The notes below the pieces were generated by a model. That model did not search any database. It was given only the letters and a program-made list of their open reading frames with translations, and was not told where the DNA came from. From the NCBI GenBank assembly GCA_024699715.1, contig JANPRD010000006.1:1-64000 (forward strand): DNA of 64,000 nt, given 5' to 3'. Origin of the DNA: Candidatus Methanophagales archaeon. GTDB taxonomy: Archaea > Halobacteriota > Syntropharchaeia > Alkanophagales > Methanospirareceae. Numbering within the stretch: the stretch's first letter is position 1; every line of letters begins with the position of its first letter. The position numbers and the translations under genes were made by a program. This document shows, piece after piece, positions 1-11,101 of the stretch.

Positions 1-16
1 TTGAGTTTGAAGTGCA

Positions 17-430
17 TCAAAGAAGTTCACCGAAGTGAATTTTTATTTCTCTTTCCGCTTTCTCGGGGGAGTCTGCGGCGTGAATCGCATTTCTTTGGAC
101 ATCAATACCGAAATCTGCACGGATTGTGCCTTTCGCAGCTTTCTTCGGGTCTGTCGCACCGACCATCTTTCTCGCTGCTGAGATTGCGTTCTCGCCTTCC
201 ACAACGAACAAAACGACAGGAGCGGAGCAGATGTATGAAACGAGGCTCTCAAAGAAATCCTTACCACGATGCTCTTCGTATTGCTTCTCCGCCTTCTCCC
301 TGCTCAACTTCTCCATACGCAACGCAACGAGCCGAAAGCCACAACGCTCAAACCTCGCAATAATCTCGCCGACATGCCCCCTCTCTACCGCCTCTGGCTT
401 TATCATCAGAAATGTCCGCTCCTTCGCCAT
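17..430 (-). CDS. ndk: Nucleoside diphosphate kinase
   Basis: MAKERTFLMIKPEAVERGHVGEII...; NDK motifs including RNAIHAADS. The upstream ORF extension is low complexity; the likely start is at 430. Confidence 0.93.
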   Translation of the reverse strand: MAKERTFLMIKPEAVERGHVGEIIARFERCGFRLVALRMEKLSREKAEKQYEEHRGKDFFESLVSYICSAPVVLFVVEGENAISAARKMVGATDPKKAAKGTIRADFGIDVQRNAIHAADSPEKAEREIKIHFGELL

Positions 431-527
431 TTCCACTCCACCGTCTCTTTTTGTCCTCTCTTTTCTTACCTCTCCCTTTCCTGCCCCTCTTTTCCTGCTT
501 CTCCTTCCTCTTCCGCCAGACCCCGCA

Positions 528-782
528 CTACTGCCCGCTTTCGCCCTCTTTACCGCTTCCGCCGCCTCTGCTTCTTCTGCTCGCTTCTGCCTCACCTGTT
601 GCCTCCGCCTTCGTTTTGACTTTTGACTTTGACACCCACTTCACTTTCCTGCTCTTTCTTCCGAGCTTCAGCATGTTCTTCTCGCACTTTGAACTGCAGA
701 AGAAGAGGACGCTACCGTCTCGCTTCACGAACATTTTTCCTGTTCCCGGCGGGATTTCGGCTTTGCAGAACGAGCATTTCAT
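528..782 (-). CDS. rpl24e: Ribosomal protein L24e
   Basis: [36 protein letters not shown] zinc-finger pattern. Confidence 0.92.
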   Translation of the reverse strand: MKCSFCKAEIPPGTGKMFVKRDGSVLFFCSSKCEKNMLKLGRKSRKVKWVSKSKVKTKAEATGEAEASRRSRGGGSGKEGESGQ

Positions 783-868
783 TTCTCTTACACCTTTCCA
801 AACTCCTCTTGCCTCTTCAGTTCACCGCTCGCACACTTGATTGTGGTGTCCTGCGGACGCTCTGGCTG

Positions 869-1087
869 CTACCTGCCTGTGAGTCTGCGAACCTCCCTTG
901 CAGGCTCAAGAATCATAATGATGTCGCCGACCTTGATGGGACCGACGCAGTTTCGTGTGATTATTCTGCCCTTGAACTCACCTTCAAGCACTTTGCATTT
1001 CACCTGCGTGACCTCGCCGTGCATCCCCGTCCTGCCGATGATTTCTACAACCTCCGCAGGCACCGCCTCATCCTCAGGCATTTTCAA
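869..1087 (-). CDS. rps28e: Ribosomal protein S28e
   Basis: [50 protein letters not shown]...REVRRL. Confidence 0.95.
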   Translation of the reverse strand: MKMPEDEAVPAEVVEIIGRTGMHGEVTQVKCKVLEGEFKGRIITRNCVGPIKVGDIIMILEPAREVRRLTGR

Positions 1088-1174
1088 ATTCTCACTCTTT
1101 TCTCTCTCACTCTTTTCTCACACCACACTACACACTCGCACAACACACTCACACAGCACACTCACACCACATAC

Positions 1175-1582
1175 TTACGAACCACCACTTCCCTCGCCAG
1201 CGCTCTCACGCAGTCGCTTCAGCTCTTCCAAAACTTCAGAAAGCTCTCGCTCCGCAGTTCCCGCATCAACGATTGCTGCTGACGCACATTTGACCTCCAA
1301 GCCCGCCTTCGCACCGAGCTCACGCTGGCTCTTCACATAAATGTAAGGCGTGTTCTTCTCATCGCAGAGCGGCGGCAAATGCATCACTATCTCCTCAGGA
1401 TTCACATCCTCAGCGATGAACACAAGCTTCGCCATGCCTCGCTCAACGGTCTTCGTTGTCTCATTCGTGCCTTTCTTTATTTTTCCCGTGTCCTTCGCCG
1501 TCTCAAGCACTGAAAGAGCCTTCGCTTGCAGCTCCTCAGGCACCTCAAACTTCACATATATCGGCTTCTTCTCCGCACTCAT
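1175..1582 (-). CDS. rpl7ae: Ribosomal protein L7Ae
   Basis: [48 protein letters not shown] signature; L7Ae-S28e-L24e-Ndk order typical of archaea. Confidence 0.96.
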   Translation of the reverse strand: MSAEKKPIYVKFEVPEELQAKALSVLETAKDTGKIKKGTNETTKTVERGMAKLVFIAEDVNPEEIVMHLPPLCDEKNTPYIYVKSQRELGAKAGLEVKCASAAIVDAGTAERELSEVLEELKRLRESAGEGSGGS

Positions 1583-1757
1583 CTCTCATCCCCCTCAGGG
1601 TCATCAGCGGTCTTATTAAGATAGAATCTGACTTATATATCCTCTCCTCCGACGAGACGACGAGAGACCGACCAAAACAAAAATAAAAAGGTGGCTACTC
1701 CGCTCTACCGTGCGCCGCCGAACGCTTTTCTTCACAAACAGCCCTCTTAACAGCAGT

Positions 1758-2987
1758 TCAAGCGTTCTCCTCGTTCAAGAGCATCTGCGTCCTCAATCTG
1801 AATGCACTCAAGGACTTAAGTTTGTAGTCGCTGAGCAGCACATCTCGCAGGCTACTCTCCTGAACGCTCAGCGAAATCTCTTTCGTCCTGCCGTAGCGTC
1901 CTCTGCTTACTACCGTCGCAGACACCAAGCCGAGCATTTCCAACTCTGCGGTCAAATCTGAAACTCGGCGCTGCGTCAGCGGTTCAATGTTCACGAAACC
2001 GCAAATCTTCCGATACATGCTGTAAATCTCGCCACTCGTGAATCTTCGCTTTCTATGCTCTTTGCTTAGCATGACAACCGCACTCAACACGATTTTTGAG
2101 TGTAGCGGAAGCGTCCTCACGACCTCCGCAATTTTATTTGTCTCAATCCGCTCACAAGCGAGACGAACATGCTCCTCCCTAACCTTCTCCTCGCCGAGCC
2201 TCTCGGCAATCTCGCCAGAGACACGAAGCAAGTCCAAAGCCCTTCTTGCGTCGCCATGCTCCTGCGCAGCAAACGCAGCACAAAGCGGAATCACGCCCTC
2301 CTCAAGCACGCCCTCACGGAACGCAAGCTCAGCACGCTGCTTCAAAATGTCGCTCAACTGCATCGCATTGTAAGGTGGGAAGACAATTTCCTCTTCGCCG
2401 AGTGAAGAACGCACCCTCGCATCAAGCTCATCCGTGAATGTCAAGTCGTTTGAAATACCGACGACGCTCACTTTCGCCCTCCTCAAGTCCGAATTAATGC
2501 GAGAGAGGTTGTAGAGGACTTCGTCGCCCTTCTTTACTAACTTGTCCACCTCGTCCAAAACAACAATTACACAACGCCTCTCCCTGTCAACGCCCTCACG
2601 AAACGCCTCAAAGACAACATCAGTGGGCCAGCCCATCATCGGCACTTTACGATTGAAAATCCTCGCAAGATACGCAAATACACGATATTGAGTGTCAAAA
2701 ATCTCCCCATTTATGTAAATAACTTCCGTTTTTGAGCCTATTTGTTTCGCCATTCGCTCCAATTCCTGCGCAACATATTTCACTGTTGCTGTCTTTCCCG
2801 TTCCTGTTTTACCGTAAATGAGTATGTTTGATGGCGTCTCTCCTCTCAACGCCGCCGAAAGAATCTCTGCAAGGCGTTCAATCTGCTCCTTGCGATGCGG
2901 AAGATACGCTGGAATGTAAGAGGGGCGAAGCACATCCTTGTTTGCGAATATTCTTCCACTGCGAAGCACATGCTCAAACAGGTTCAT
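1758..2987 (-). CDS. Orc1/Cdc6 replication initiator
   Basis: AAA+ Walker A IYGKTGTGKTATVKYV, Walker B CVIVVLDEVDKL, C-terminal winged helix. Confidence 0.95.
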   Translation of the reverse strand: MNLFEHVLRSGRIFANKDVLRPSYIPAYLPHRKEQIERLAEILSAALRGETPSNILIYGKTGTGKTATVKYVAQELERMAKQIGSKTEVIYINGEIFDTQYRVFAYLARIFNRKVPMMGWPTDVVFEAFREGVDRERRCVIVVLDEVDKLVKKGDEVLYNLSRINSDLRRAKVSVVGISNDLTFTDELDARVRSSLGEEEIVFPPYNAMQLSDILKQRAELAFREGVLEEGVIPLCAAFAAQEHGDARRALDLLRVSGEIAERLGEEKVREEHVRLACERIETNKIAEVVRTLPLHSKIVLSAVVMLSKEHRKRRFTSGEIYSMYRKICGFVNIEPLTQRRVSDLTAELEMLGLVSATVVSRGRYGRTKEISLSVQESSLRDVLLSDYKLKSLSAFRLRTQMLLNEENA

Positions 2988-3164
2988 CTCCCCTCACTCC
3001 CCTCAAGGCATCAAATACTTTGCAAGCGTGAAATTAAAAGCGTGCCTCTGCGACCTCTACGAACCTTGCCATAAGTGCGAGAGCCTGCTAAAGCTTAGGG
3101 GTTGTGTTGCGATGGGTGTGAGAGTGTGAATTTTGTGAGAGGTTGTGAGTTGAGAGTTGTGAGT

Positions 3165-4352
3165 TCAAGAGGGGGATGGTGAAAATATGTGAACGACGGC
3201 GGTTCCGCCGGTTCCGCCGATGTTATGTGAGATGCCGATTTCAGCGTTTGGGACTTGCCGCTTTCCAGCTTCGCCACGCAACTGAAGGACAATCTCAACC
3301 GCCTGTCTGATGCCTGTCGCACCGGGAGGATGACCGCATGCCTTCAGACCTCCGCTGGGGTTAACCGCAACTTTACCGCCGATTTCAGTCTCTCCTTCTT
3401 CGGTGGCTTTACCGCCCTCGCCCTTCTTGAAGAAGCCTAAGTCTTCAATGCTCACGATCTCAGAAATCGTGTAAATGTCGTGGACTTCCGCAACTTTGAC
3501 CTGCGAAGGCTCAATTCTCGCTGCTTTGAATGCCTTACGAGCAGCCTCCACGGTTGCGTCCATCGTTGTGATGTCTCTGCGGTCGTGCAGTGAGAGCGAA
3601 TCAGAAGCGAGCGAGCTCGCAAGTATGTAAATCGGCGAATCCGTGTAAGAGCGTGCTTTCTCTGCGTCGCAAAGCACTAACGCAGCAGCGCCGTCAGCAG
3701 GCGTTGAACAGTCAAGCACCTTCAAAGGCTCGGCAACATAAGGCGACTTCAACACCGCATCAACAGAGATTTCTCGCCTGTATTGAGCGATTTCGTTGTG
3801 AACCGCATTACGATGGTTCTTCACGGCGACATTCGCAAGCTGCTCCTCCGTTGTTCCGTATGCACGCATGTGCGCCCTCGCAATCTGAGCGAAGAGGGCA
3901 GGCAGCGTTCCTCCGTAAATCGCCTCCCACTCCCTGTCAACGGAAGAAGCGAGCAGCTCCTCAGCACGCTCCGCATCAACATCCGTGACCTTCTCAACGC
4001 CCGCAGCGACTACAACATCGTAGAAGCCTGAGGCGACCGCAAGGACTGCGTTGTGCAAAGCGACGCCTCCTGATGCGTCCGCAGCCTCAACACGCACCGC
4101 AGGAATATGCAGCGACGCCAATCCAGAGTAATCTGCAATCAAAGCGCCGACATGCTCCTGCTCCACAAAGCGACCTGCTGACATGTTACCGCCGAAGAGA
4201 GCATCTATCTCCTCACCGCTTATTCCAGCGTCTTCTATCGCCTTCACGCCCGCCTCTACTGCGAGGTCTCTGAGCGACTTCTCCCAAATCTCGCCAAATT
4301 TCGTGCATCCAACACCAATTACCGCAACTTTACGCATTGAACTCACCTTCAA
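3165..4352 (-). CDS. Archaeal thiolase (acetyl-CoA C-acetyltransferase family)
   Basis: Thiolase fold; [25 protein letters not shown]; adjacent to HMG-CoA synthase. Confidence 0.9.
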   Translation of the reverse strand: MKVSSMRKVAVIGVGCTKFGEIWEKSLRDLAVEAGVKAIEDAGISGEEIDALFGGNMSAGRFVEQEHVGALIADYSGLASLHIPAVRVEAADASGGVALHNAVLAVASGFYDVVVAAGVEKVTDVDAERAEELLASSVDREWEAIYGGTLPALFAQIARAHMRAYGTTEEQLANVAVKNHRNAVHNEIAQYRREISVDAVLKSPYVAEPLKVLDCSTPADGAAALVLCDAEKARSYTDSPIYILASSLASDSLSLHDRRDITTMDATVEAARKAFKAARIEPSQVKVAEVHDIYTISEIVSIEDLGFFKKGEGGKATEEGETEIGGKVAVNPSGGLKACGHPPGATGIRQAVEIVLQLRGEAGKRQVPNAEIGISHNIGGTGGTAVVHIFSPSPS

Positions 4353-4368
4353 AACTCATCTCTTCTCA

Positions 4369-5418
4369 TCACTCACCAACCCTAATTTTACGCACATGTC
4401 TCGCATATTCAGCATAATCTATGTATATTTTGCGAGCTGAATCAATGAAATCTCTGACCTTTGGTGCCTTATCCCTTATTTCTTCAATATGCTCGGTGAC
4501 GACAAAAGAGAAGGCATCGCTTCCCGCACCTGAACCGAAAGAGCAAAGCAGGATTCTTTGCCCGGGTTTGGCGATGTCAAGGACTGCTGCGAAGCCAGTG
4601 AGCGAAGAAGCGGAGTAAGTATTTCCGATGCGAGGCACAATTAAGCCCGGAAGGACTTGCTCCTTCTTGAAGCCGAGCGACTGGGCGACTCGCAATGGAA
4701 ACTTCCCGTTGGGTTGATGAAAAACTGCGAAGTCAAAGTCGGAGGCACGCAAGCCCAATTCCTGCATAAGCATTTGTGATGCGGAGAGAGTATGCCTGAA
4801 GTAAGCGGGTTCGCCTGTGAATCTTCCTCCATGCGAAGGGTAGCGTTGAAGTTCTCTACGCCAGAAGTCAGGCGTGTCTGTGGTGAAGGATGCGAAGCCC
4901 TCAAGAGCCGCAACGACTTTTGATGCACCGATGAGAAATGCTGCACCGCCAGCAGAGGCAGTGTATTCAAGCGGGTCACGAGGCGCTGCTTGTGCGACAT
5001 CTGCGCCGATGCCGAGCGCATATTTCACCTTGCGACTCTCAACGAGCGAGAGACACGCTTGGATGGATGCGGTCGCCGCTTTGCATGCGAACTCCCAGTC
5101 AGCAGCGGTGAGAGCGGGAGAGGCGCCAATCGCAGCAGCAACGATTGTTGCGGTGGGCTTCACTGCATACGGATGACTCTCAGAGCCTACATAAATCGCA
5201 CCAATCTCACGAGCATCTATTTCAACCCTTTGAAGAGCAGCACGAGCAGCCTCAACAGCTATCGTCGCAGTATCTTCGTCCAAATCAGGCACGCTCTTCT
5301 CCTCAATAAGCAGTGAGGATTTTATCGCTCCTGCGTTCTCTCCCCACTGCCTCGCTATCTCCTCCGCTTTTATGCGGAATGCAGGCACATACACGCCATA
5401 CGAAATAATCCCAGCCAT
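4369..5418 (-). CDS. Hydroxymethylglutaryl-CoA synthase
   Basis: [27 protein letters not shown]...; [10 protein letters not shown]; pairs with thiolase. Confidence 0.93.
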   Translation of the reverse strand: MAGIISYGVYVPAFRIKAEEIARQWGENAGAIKSSLLIEEKSVPDLDEDTATIAVEAARAALQRVEIDAREIGAIYVGSESHPYAVKPTATIVAAAIGASPALTAADWEFACKAATASIQACLSLVESRKVKYALGIGADVAQAAPRDPLEYTASAGGAAFLIGASKVVAALEGFASFTTDTPDFWRRELQRYPSHGGRFTGEPAYFRHTLSASQMLMQELGLRASDFDFAVFHQPNGKFPLRVAQSLGFKKEQVLPGLIVPRIGNTYSASSLTGFAAVLDIAKPGQRILLCSFGSGAGSDAFSFVVTEHIEEIRDKAPKVRDFIDSARKIYIDYAEYARHVRKIRVGE

Positions 5419-5461
5419 GTCCCTCCCTATGCTGAATGAAAACATAATGCTTTTCGTGCAG

Positions 5462-5606
5462 TGAGCCACTCCACGTCTAAAGACGGGAGCTTCACGCCTC
5501 TCCGTTCATCCTCCTTAAGGAGCACCGCTCCAGAGGATGAACTTCACGACGTGTTTAGGGCTGGCCACGACAGCCCCTGACCGCAGGATATACCCACGGC
5601 CTCGTT
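5462..5606 (-). mobile_element. IS200/IS605-type right end / omegaRNA-like remnant without tnpB
   Basis: Minus strand ...GGAGCGGTGCTCCTTAAGGAGGATGAACGGAGAGGCGTGAAGCTCCCGTCTTTAGACGTGGAGTGG: GC-rich tandem hairpins ending in CGTCTTTAGACG, resembling IS605-family ends. No TnpB/TnpA ORF adjacent. Confidence 0.5.
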
Positions 5607-5699
5607 TCAATATTTGCGTTGACTCCAATTTAAAGAAAAACCCATCCGCCTCCCCAATTCATCTCAATTCATAATTTCTTAGCGACATTTTTGTAAAAT

Positions 5700-6833
5700 A
5701 TGAAAGAGCGAATAGAGGCGTATCTTGAGAGCAAATTCGGCGTTCCCGTGAGGATTTTGAGCGTTAGCGAATTGGGTTTGAAAGCAGAAGCGGAGGCAGC
5801 AAAGGAAGCATCAGAAAAGACAGAAGAAATAAAAGGCTTCGGCTACGGAAAGCCTCTACTTGTGTCTTTTGAATGCGTGAAGCCTGCTGATGCCGGTGGT
5901 GGAGGAGAAGGCGTTAAGCAGCGGAAGGAAGTCGTGATTTCAACGATGAAAGCAGATGCTTTCGGGCATCAGCACTTCTCAGACAGAGCAAGAATTCTGC
6001 TCTGGCAGTTCCACGCATTCAACTCGCTCCCGAAGCATGTTCGTGCGTTGGATGTCGGCTACTTCTCAAAGGACGGCTCTCTTCGCTCCGTGAGCGACGC
6101 AGAAGAGTTTTTCCTTGTCTGCGAGAAGGTTGAGGGCGTTGAGTATGCTCGTGACCTCAAAGAACTTTTGAGCGGTCGTGCTTTACGCAAGGAGGACGAG
6201 GAGAAGGCTGTCGCTCTCGCCTCTTACCTCGCCGAAATCCATGCTCTCAAAAAGGACGCACCTGACCTCTACATCAGGAAGCTGCGGGAACTCGTCGGCG
6301 ACAGCGAGTGCATTTTCGGTCTTGCGGACAGCTACCCAAGCGACTTCTTCATTTCAAGCGATGAATTGAAGGAAATAGAGAAGAAGTGTGTGGATTGGAG
6401 ATGGAAATTGAAGTCAAAAGTTGGGAGATTGAGCAGAGTTCATGGCGACTTTCACCCTTGGAATGTGATTTTTAGCGGTAAAGATTTCGTTGTTCTTGAC
6501 AGAAGCAGGGGAGAGTGGGGCGAGCCTGCGGATGATGTCGTTGCAATGGCGATAAATTACATCTTCTTCTCGCTTCTTAAATATGGCTCGCTCGCTGCGG
6601 AGTTCAAGCGGCTTTTTGAGGCTTTCTTTGAGACTTACCTGCGTGAGACTGGCGACGAAGAGATTCTGGAGGTTGTGCAACCCTTCTTCGCTTTCAGGGG
6701 TCTCGTCATCGCTTCTCCAATCTGGTATCCTCAAATATCAGCGGAAACTCGCAGAAAAATATTCAATTTCATAGAAAATGTGCTAAATGAGGATGTTTTT
6801 GATTATAAAAATGTGAATGATTATCTGAAATGA
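5700..6833 (+). CDS. Phosphotransferase (APH/choline-kinase-like) family protein
   Basis: Catalytic loop VHGDFHPWNVIFSGKDFVVLDRSRGEWGEPADD. Confidence 0.75.
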   Translation: MKERIEAYLESKFGVPVRILSVSELGLKAEAEAAKEASEKTEEIKGFGYGKPLLVSFECVKPADAGGGGEGVKQRKEVVISTMKADAFGHQHFSDRARILLWQFHAFNSLPKHVRALDVGYFSKDGSLRSVSDAEEFFLVCEKVEGVEYARDLKELLSGRALRKEDEEKAVALASYLAEIHALKKDAPDLYIRKLRELVGDSECIFGLADSYPSDFFISSDELKEIEKKCVDWRWKLKSKVGRLSRVHGDFHPWNVIFSGKDFVVLDRSRGEWGEPADDVVAMAINYIFFSLLKYGSLAAEFKRLFEAFFETYLRETGDEEILEVVQPFFAFRGLVIASPIWYPQISAETRRKIFNFIENVLNEDVFDYKNVNDYLK

Positions 6834-6878
6834 GTGTGTTGTAGCGGAGAGCGAGAGCCTGTGGCAAGTGTTGAAGTG

Positions 6879-8159
6879 TCAAGGACCGATTCTTCCAAAC
6901 TCAGTCTGGGCGAGGACGCAGCGCAAACCGCATTCCTCAAGCGTTTTCTTTACGACGAGCATCTCCTCGTAAGAAGGCTTCACGATGTCCCTTCGCCTGA
7001 ACTCCGGTCGGTAGTCCAAAGCACATACCTGCACATCTTCAGAAATTGATGCGATTCGCTCACCAATCTCCCGCACCTCCTCAAGTGAAATCAGCGATGC
7101 ATTGTAAGGGATGCCGACGCCCACGAAGACTTTCTCGGCGTAGCGGTCAATTAAATACTTCAGAGCGTCCCATTCATTCTTCAAGAAACACGATGCGAGG
7201 CTCTCTTCTCTTAAACCTGTGATGCGCATGAAAGTTTCAAGGTGAAGTGCCTTCACATCCACTCCAATATCAGTCATTCCCGCATCAACTAAATCATCTA
7301 TATACGCTCTTGTGAGGAAAGTTCCGTTTGTATCCACATGAAATCTCGCATTTTTGTCCCTGTTCATCCGCTTCAAAGCCTCCAAAAATGAAAGAAGCCA
7401 TCTACGATTGAGTGTGCATTCTCCTCCTGAAATCGCAATCCTGTCAACTCTGTTCATTCTACGCTCAAAAGTGATGATTCTTGCTGCCTCTTCGGGTTTT
7501 AGAGGGTTATGACCTGCGACGGATGCGGAGTATGTGATGCTCCAGTTTTGGCAAGTTGGACAGCGCAAATTGCAGCCGTGAGCGAAGCAAGCGACCTCAA
7601 CAGGTGCGTAAAAAAGGAGAGATGAGACGGGTTTTACCCAATGTGGCGTTCCCACGCCTCCTACTGGATGACCTTGAAAGCCAGAAACAATTCTCTTCGG
7701 CTCAATTTCATGCACATTTGTTGAAATTTCCATTCCTTCTCGCACAGGTGTGACGCAAGAAGGCTTCAATTCACCGTCAATGATGACTGCACATGCCCAG
7801 CATCCGCCTGTCCTGCAAGGTGCGAGGATTTCCCCTTCAGAAGGCGGCTCTTCTTTGAAAGGCAGTATTTTGAAGCCGAGCATTTCAAGAGCGTCAAGCA
7901 CAGTTATCCCTTCGGGAACCGCAAAACGCTCGCCGTCCACTTTTATTTGAATTTCCGCTCTTTCCTCTTGAACAACCTCAAGGAACCTCGCCTCGTAAGG
8001 ACATGCGAGGACGCAGGCGCCGCAACCCGTGCATCCGACGGCGGTTTTGGCTGCTGTCTGACGCCTGAAAGCACTTCCGACTTCGCAGACCGCATTCTCA
8101 CAGAAACCGCAATTCACACATCTCTCCGCAGAGACACGAGCAACCTTGAACCGCCTCAT
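6879..8159 (-). CDS. Radical SAM protein with N-terminal ferredoxin-like modules
   Basis: CVNCGFCENAVC and CTGCGACVLACPYE clusters, CRTGGCWACAVII cysteine module, then CFAHGCNLRCPTCQNW radical SAM motif. Confidence 0.9.
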   Translation of the reverse strand: MRRFKVARVSAERCVNCGFCENAVCEVGSAFRRQTAAKTAVGCTGCGACVLACPYEARFLEVVQEERAEIQIKVDGERFAVPEGITVLDALEMLGFKILPFKEEPPSEGEILAPCRTGGCWACAVIIDGELKPSCVTPVREGMEISTNVHEIEPKRIVSGFQGHPVGGVGTPHWVKPVSSLLFYAPVEVACFAHGCNLRCPTCQNWSITYSASVAGHNPLKPEEAARIITFERRMNRVDRIAISGGECTLNRRWLLSFLEALKRMNRDKNARFHVDTNGTFLTRAYIDDLVDAGMTDIGVDVKALHLETFMRITGLREESLASCFLKNEWDALKYLIDRYAEKVFVGVGIPYNASLISLEEVREIGERIASISEDVQVCALDYRPEFRRRDIVKPSYEEMLVVKKTLEECGLRCVLAQTEFGRIGP

Positions 8160-8212
8160 TTTCTTGCGGCTTGCCTATTTTTTAAAAGAACAAATAAATA
8201 AAGGGAGAGGAG

Positions 8213-8605
8213 ATGAGCCTAAGGGAGAAGTTGAGGGCGTTTTTCTACGGCGGAGGGACTAAGAAGAACAGGAGCAGCAACGAAGAATATGTGGATTTGG
8301 ATTTAGAGGAATACGAGACGGAGTTAAGGGAGGAAGAGGGCGTGAAGATGTTCGTGAAGATTGCGGAGCTGACGGGATTATACGATGTTCCGGAGTTAAA
8401 GAAGGAGATATATGCGGGTAACATGCTAATTTTGGATATTTCACTCGCTAAACATGACAAAGTATCGCTTGAGAAGGCGATAAAGGATTTGAAGAGGGTT
8501 GCGATGGATGTGAACGGAGACATTGCGGGCATCGGCGACAACCAAATAATCGTAACGCCGACGGGTGTGAAAATAGAGCGGAAGAAGATGAAGAGCAGTA
8601 GTTAG
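8213..8605 (+). CDS. sepF: Archaeal SepF-like cell division protein
   Basis: VKMFVKIAELTGLYDVPELKKEIYAGNMLILDIS...VAMDVNGDIAGIGDNQIIVTPTGVKI. Confidence 0.9.
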   Translation: MSLREKLRAFFYGGGTKKNRSSNEEYVDLDLEEYETELREEEGVKMFVKIAELTGLYDVPELKKEIYAGNMLILDISLAKHDKVSLEKAIKDLKRVAMDVNGDIAGIGDNQIIVTPTGVKIERKKMKSSS

Positions 8606-8632
8606 GTAGGGCGGAGCGGAAACAACGGGAAG

Positions 8633-9130
8633 ATGGAGGAGCAGAAGCGTTTGAAGGAGCGGTGCCCCGTTTGCGGTTGGGAGAGCGATTTGAGGATAAC
8701 GCCTTACGAAGTGCCGTATTTTGGTGAGATTCTGATTTTCACGGCTTTCTGCGAGCGTTGCAAATACCGTTCAACGGATGTTCTCGTGCTTTCAGAGCGT
8801 AAGAAGAAGCGTTATGAGTTCAAAGTGCGTCGCTGCGAAGACTTAAATGTGCGAGTTGTCCGCTCTTCATTTGGCAGAATTGAGATTCCAGAGCTTGGAG
8901 TGAGCGTTGAGCCTCGCAGGGGCGAAGCGTTCATTTCAACCGTTGAGGGCGTGCTTGAGCGAGTGAGGCGAGTCGTTGAGATGCTCGCAGCGAGCGAGGA
9001 GGAGCATGCGAAGAAGGAAAGAGCGAAGGAGATTTTGAGGAAAATAGAGGAGATTAAGGATGGAAAGGAGTGCATGACTTTAATCATTGAAGACCCTACG
9101 GGGAACAGTGCGATAATCAATGAGCGCTAA
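8633..9130 (+). CDS. ZPR1 zinc-finger domain protein
   Basis: [40 protein letters not shown]. Confidence 0.88.
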   Translation: MEEQKRLKERCPVCGWESDLRITPYEVPYFGEILIFTAFCERCKYRSTDVLVLSERKKKRYEFKVRRCEDLNVRVVRSSFGRIEIPELGVSVEPRRGEAFISTVEGVLERVRRVVEMLAASEEEHAKKERAKEILRKIEEIKDGKECMTLIIEDPTGNSAIINER

Positions 9131-10446
9131 AAGGAGGATTTTGCAGGTTGCTTTGGATGTTCTTGAGATAGAAAGGGCATTAGAAATAGGGAGAGAGAGC
9201 GTGGAAGGCGGTGCAGACTGGCTTGAAGCAGGCACACCTCTCATAAAAAGCGTTGGTATGGATGCCATCCGAGCATTAAAGAGGGAATTTGCGCCGAAGG
9301 GTGTGAAAATCGTTGCAGACATGAAAACTGTGGATACAGGTGCGATTGAAGTTGAGATGGCAGCGAAATCAGGTGCGGATGTCGTTATAATTTTAGCAGT
9401 TTCAGATGATTCCACAATAAAAGATGCGGTCAGAGCAGCTCGTAAGTATGGATGTGAGCTCATGGTGGACATAATAAATGTGAGTGAGCCTGTGAAGAGG
9501 GCGAAAGAGCTTGAGAATATGGGTGTTGATTACATCTGCGTGCATGTAGGGATTGACCAGCAGATGGTTGGTTTGGACCCTTTGGAGTTGCTGCCGAAAA
9601 TTGCGAATGAAGTGAGTGTGCCTCTCGCAGTTGCGGGCGGAATAGACGAGCGTAAAGCGGCGGATGCAGTGAAATTGGGTGCTGAAATAGTGATTGTTGG
9701 CGGTAATGTGACGAGAGTTGCGAATGTATGCGAGGCTGCTCGTAGGATTAGGCAGAGCATGGACGCTGCGCTGCGTGAAATAGAGGGTGAGCGTGCAAGA
9801 GGAGCGATTGAGAGCGAGAGATGGAAGAAAGAGCGGGATGAAGAGATTCGTGAGATATTCATGCGAGTTTCAACGCCGAACATCTCGGATGCGATGCATC
9901 GTAAGGGAGTTATGCGAGGCATAAAACCGCTTTTCCCTTGCAAAATCGTGGGAAAGGCAGTGACTGTGCAAACATTTGAGGGGGACTGGGCGAAGCCTGT
10001 TGAAGCCATAGATATTGCATCCGAAGGAGATGTTCTCGTTATTAAGAGCGGTGCGAGCGTTGCTGTCTGGGGAGAGCTCGCATCTTTGAGCTGCAAGCGT
10101 AAAGGGATTGCAGGTGTCGTGATTGACGGTGCGGTGAGGGATGTTGATGAGATAAAAGAGATGAAATTTCCCGTTTTCGCATCTGATTTCGTGCCGAATG
10201 CAGGCGAGCCGAAAGGGTTTCGGAGAGATAAATGCGGAAATCATCTGCGGAGGTCAAGAAGTGAAGCCGGGTGATTGGATTGTCGGCGACGAGAATGGTG
10301 TTGTTGTCGTGCCGAAGGAGCGGGCTTACGAGATTGCGAGGCGAGCTTTAGAGGTTTTCAAGGCGGAGCAGCGCATAAGAGAGGAAATCAGACGGGGTAA
10401 AACGCTCTCTGAAGTCCTCTCGCTTGAGAAGTGGGAGAAAAAGTAG
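9120..10446 (+). CDS. 3-hexulose-6-phosphate synthase / RraA-like fusion, interrupted by a frameshift
   Basis: [17 protein letters not shown]..., then RraA-like [22 protein letters not shown]. Homology jumps from ORF 9120-10274 to 10198-10446 at AAAGGGTTT (10212-10220). Confidence 0.87.
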
Positions 10447-10547
10447 AGCAGAAGACTCTTGAAATGGCGAAAAACTCAAGCAGAAAAATTTTAGTGTGGC
10501 AGGTTTATGAATTATTCGCTCTAAAATCGCTCTAAAATAACAAAAAA

Positions 10548-11024
10548 CTAAAACAAGACATGAATAATACCCATGCAGGCGAGTGTTGTGAGGACGCCAG
10601 CAATCATGACGCCGACAAGTATTGCGGCGAAAGCGTGGTGGCGGGGAATTCCGAATGTGAAGGCGACTGCACAGCCCGTCCAAGCGCCCGTCACGGGCAA
10701 AGGAATCGCAACAAAAGGAATCAGGGCAAGCGCACCGTATTTGCGGACTCTTTCGCTCTGCCTCTGCGTTCTTGCGAAAAGCCACTCAAAAAAAGCATCA
10801 AAAATCGCATACTTCTTGCGAAGCCACTCCGATACTCGCTCAAGAAACAGAAGAATAGGCAAAACAGGAATCATATTTCCCACAATAGATAGCAGAAAAG
10901 CCTCCACATAACCCATTTTAAATCCGAAAACTGCGAGTGGAATGGATGCCCGCAGCTCTCCAAAAGGAACCATCGCAGTAAATATCACAAATACGCACCT
11001 CAATACCTCCTCACTTGAAATCAT
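10548..11024 (-). CDS. Small multidrug export-like membrane protein (COG2426 family)
   Basis: MVPFGELRASIPLAVFGFKMGYVEAFLLSIVGNMIPVLPIL...FVAIPLPVTGAWTGCAVAF. Confidence 0.85.
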   Translation of the reverse strand: MISSEEVLRCVFVIFTAMVPFGELRASIPLAVFGFKMGYVEAFLLSIVGNMIPVLPILLFLERVSEWLRKKYAIFDAFFEWLFARTQRQSERVRKYGALALIPFVAIPLPVTGAWTGCAVAFTFGIPRHHAFAAILVGVMIAGVLTTLACMGIIHVLF

Positions 11025-11101
11025 CGGCGTTTCATAAAATTTTCTTTTATAAAATTTTTGGTGCTATTTAAATATTACGGGCTAAAATAAAATGAAAGCG
11101 G

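Noticed and set aside
1-363. Plus-strand ORF of 120 aa
   Set aside because: Antisense to ndk, low-complexity Arg/Ser composition, no recognisable motif.
10198-10446. Independent small gene
   Set aside because: Sequence continues the RraA-like domain of the 9120 ORF; best explained by a frameshift.
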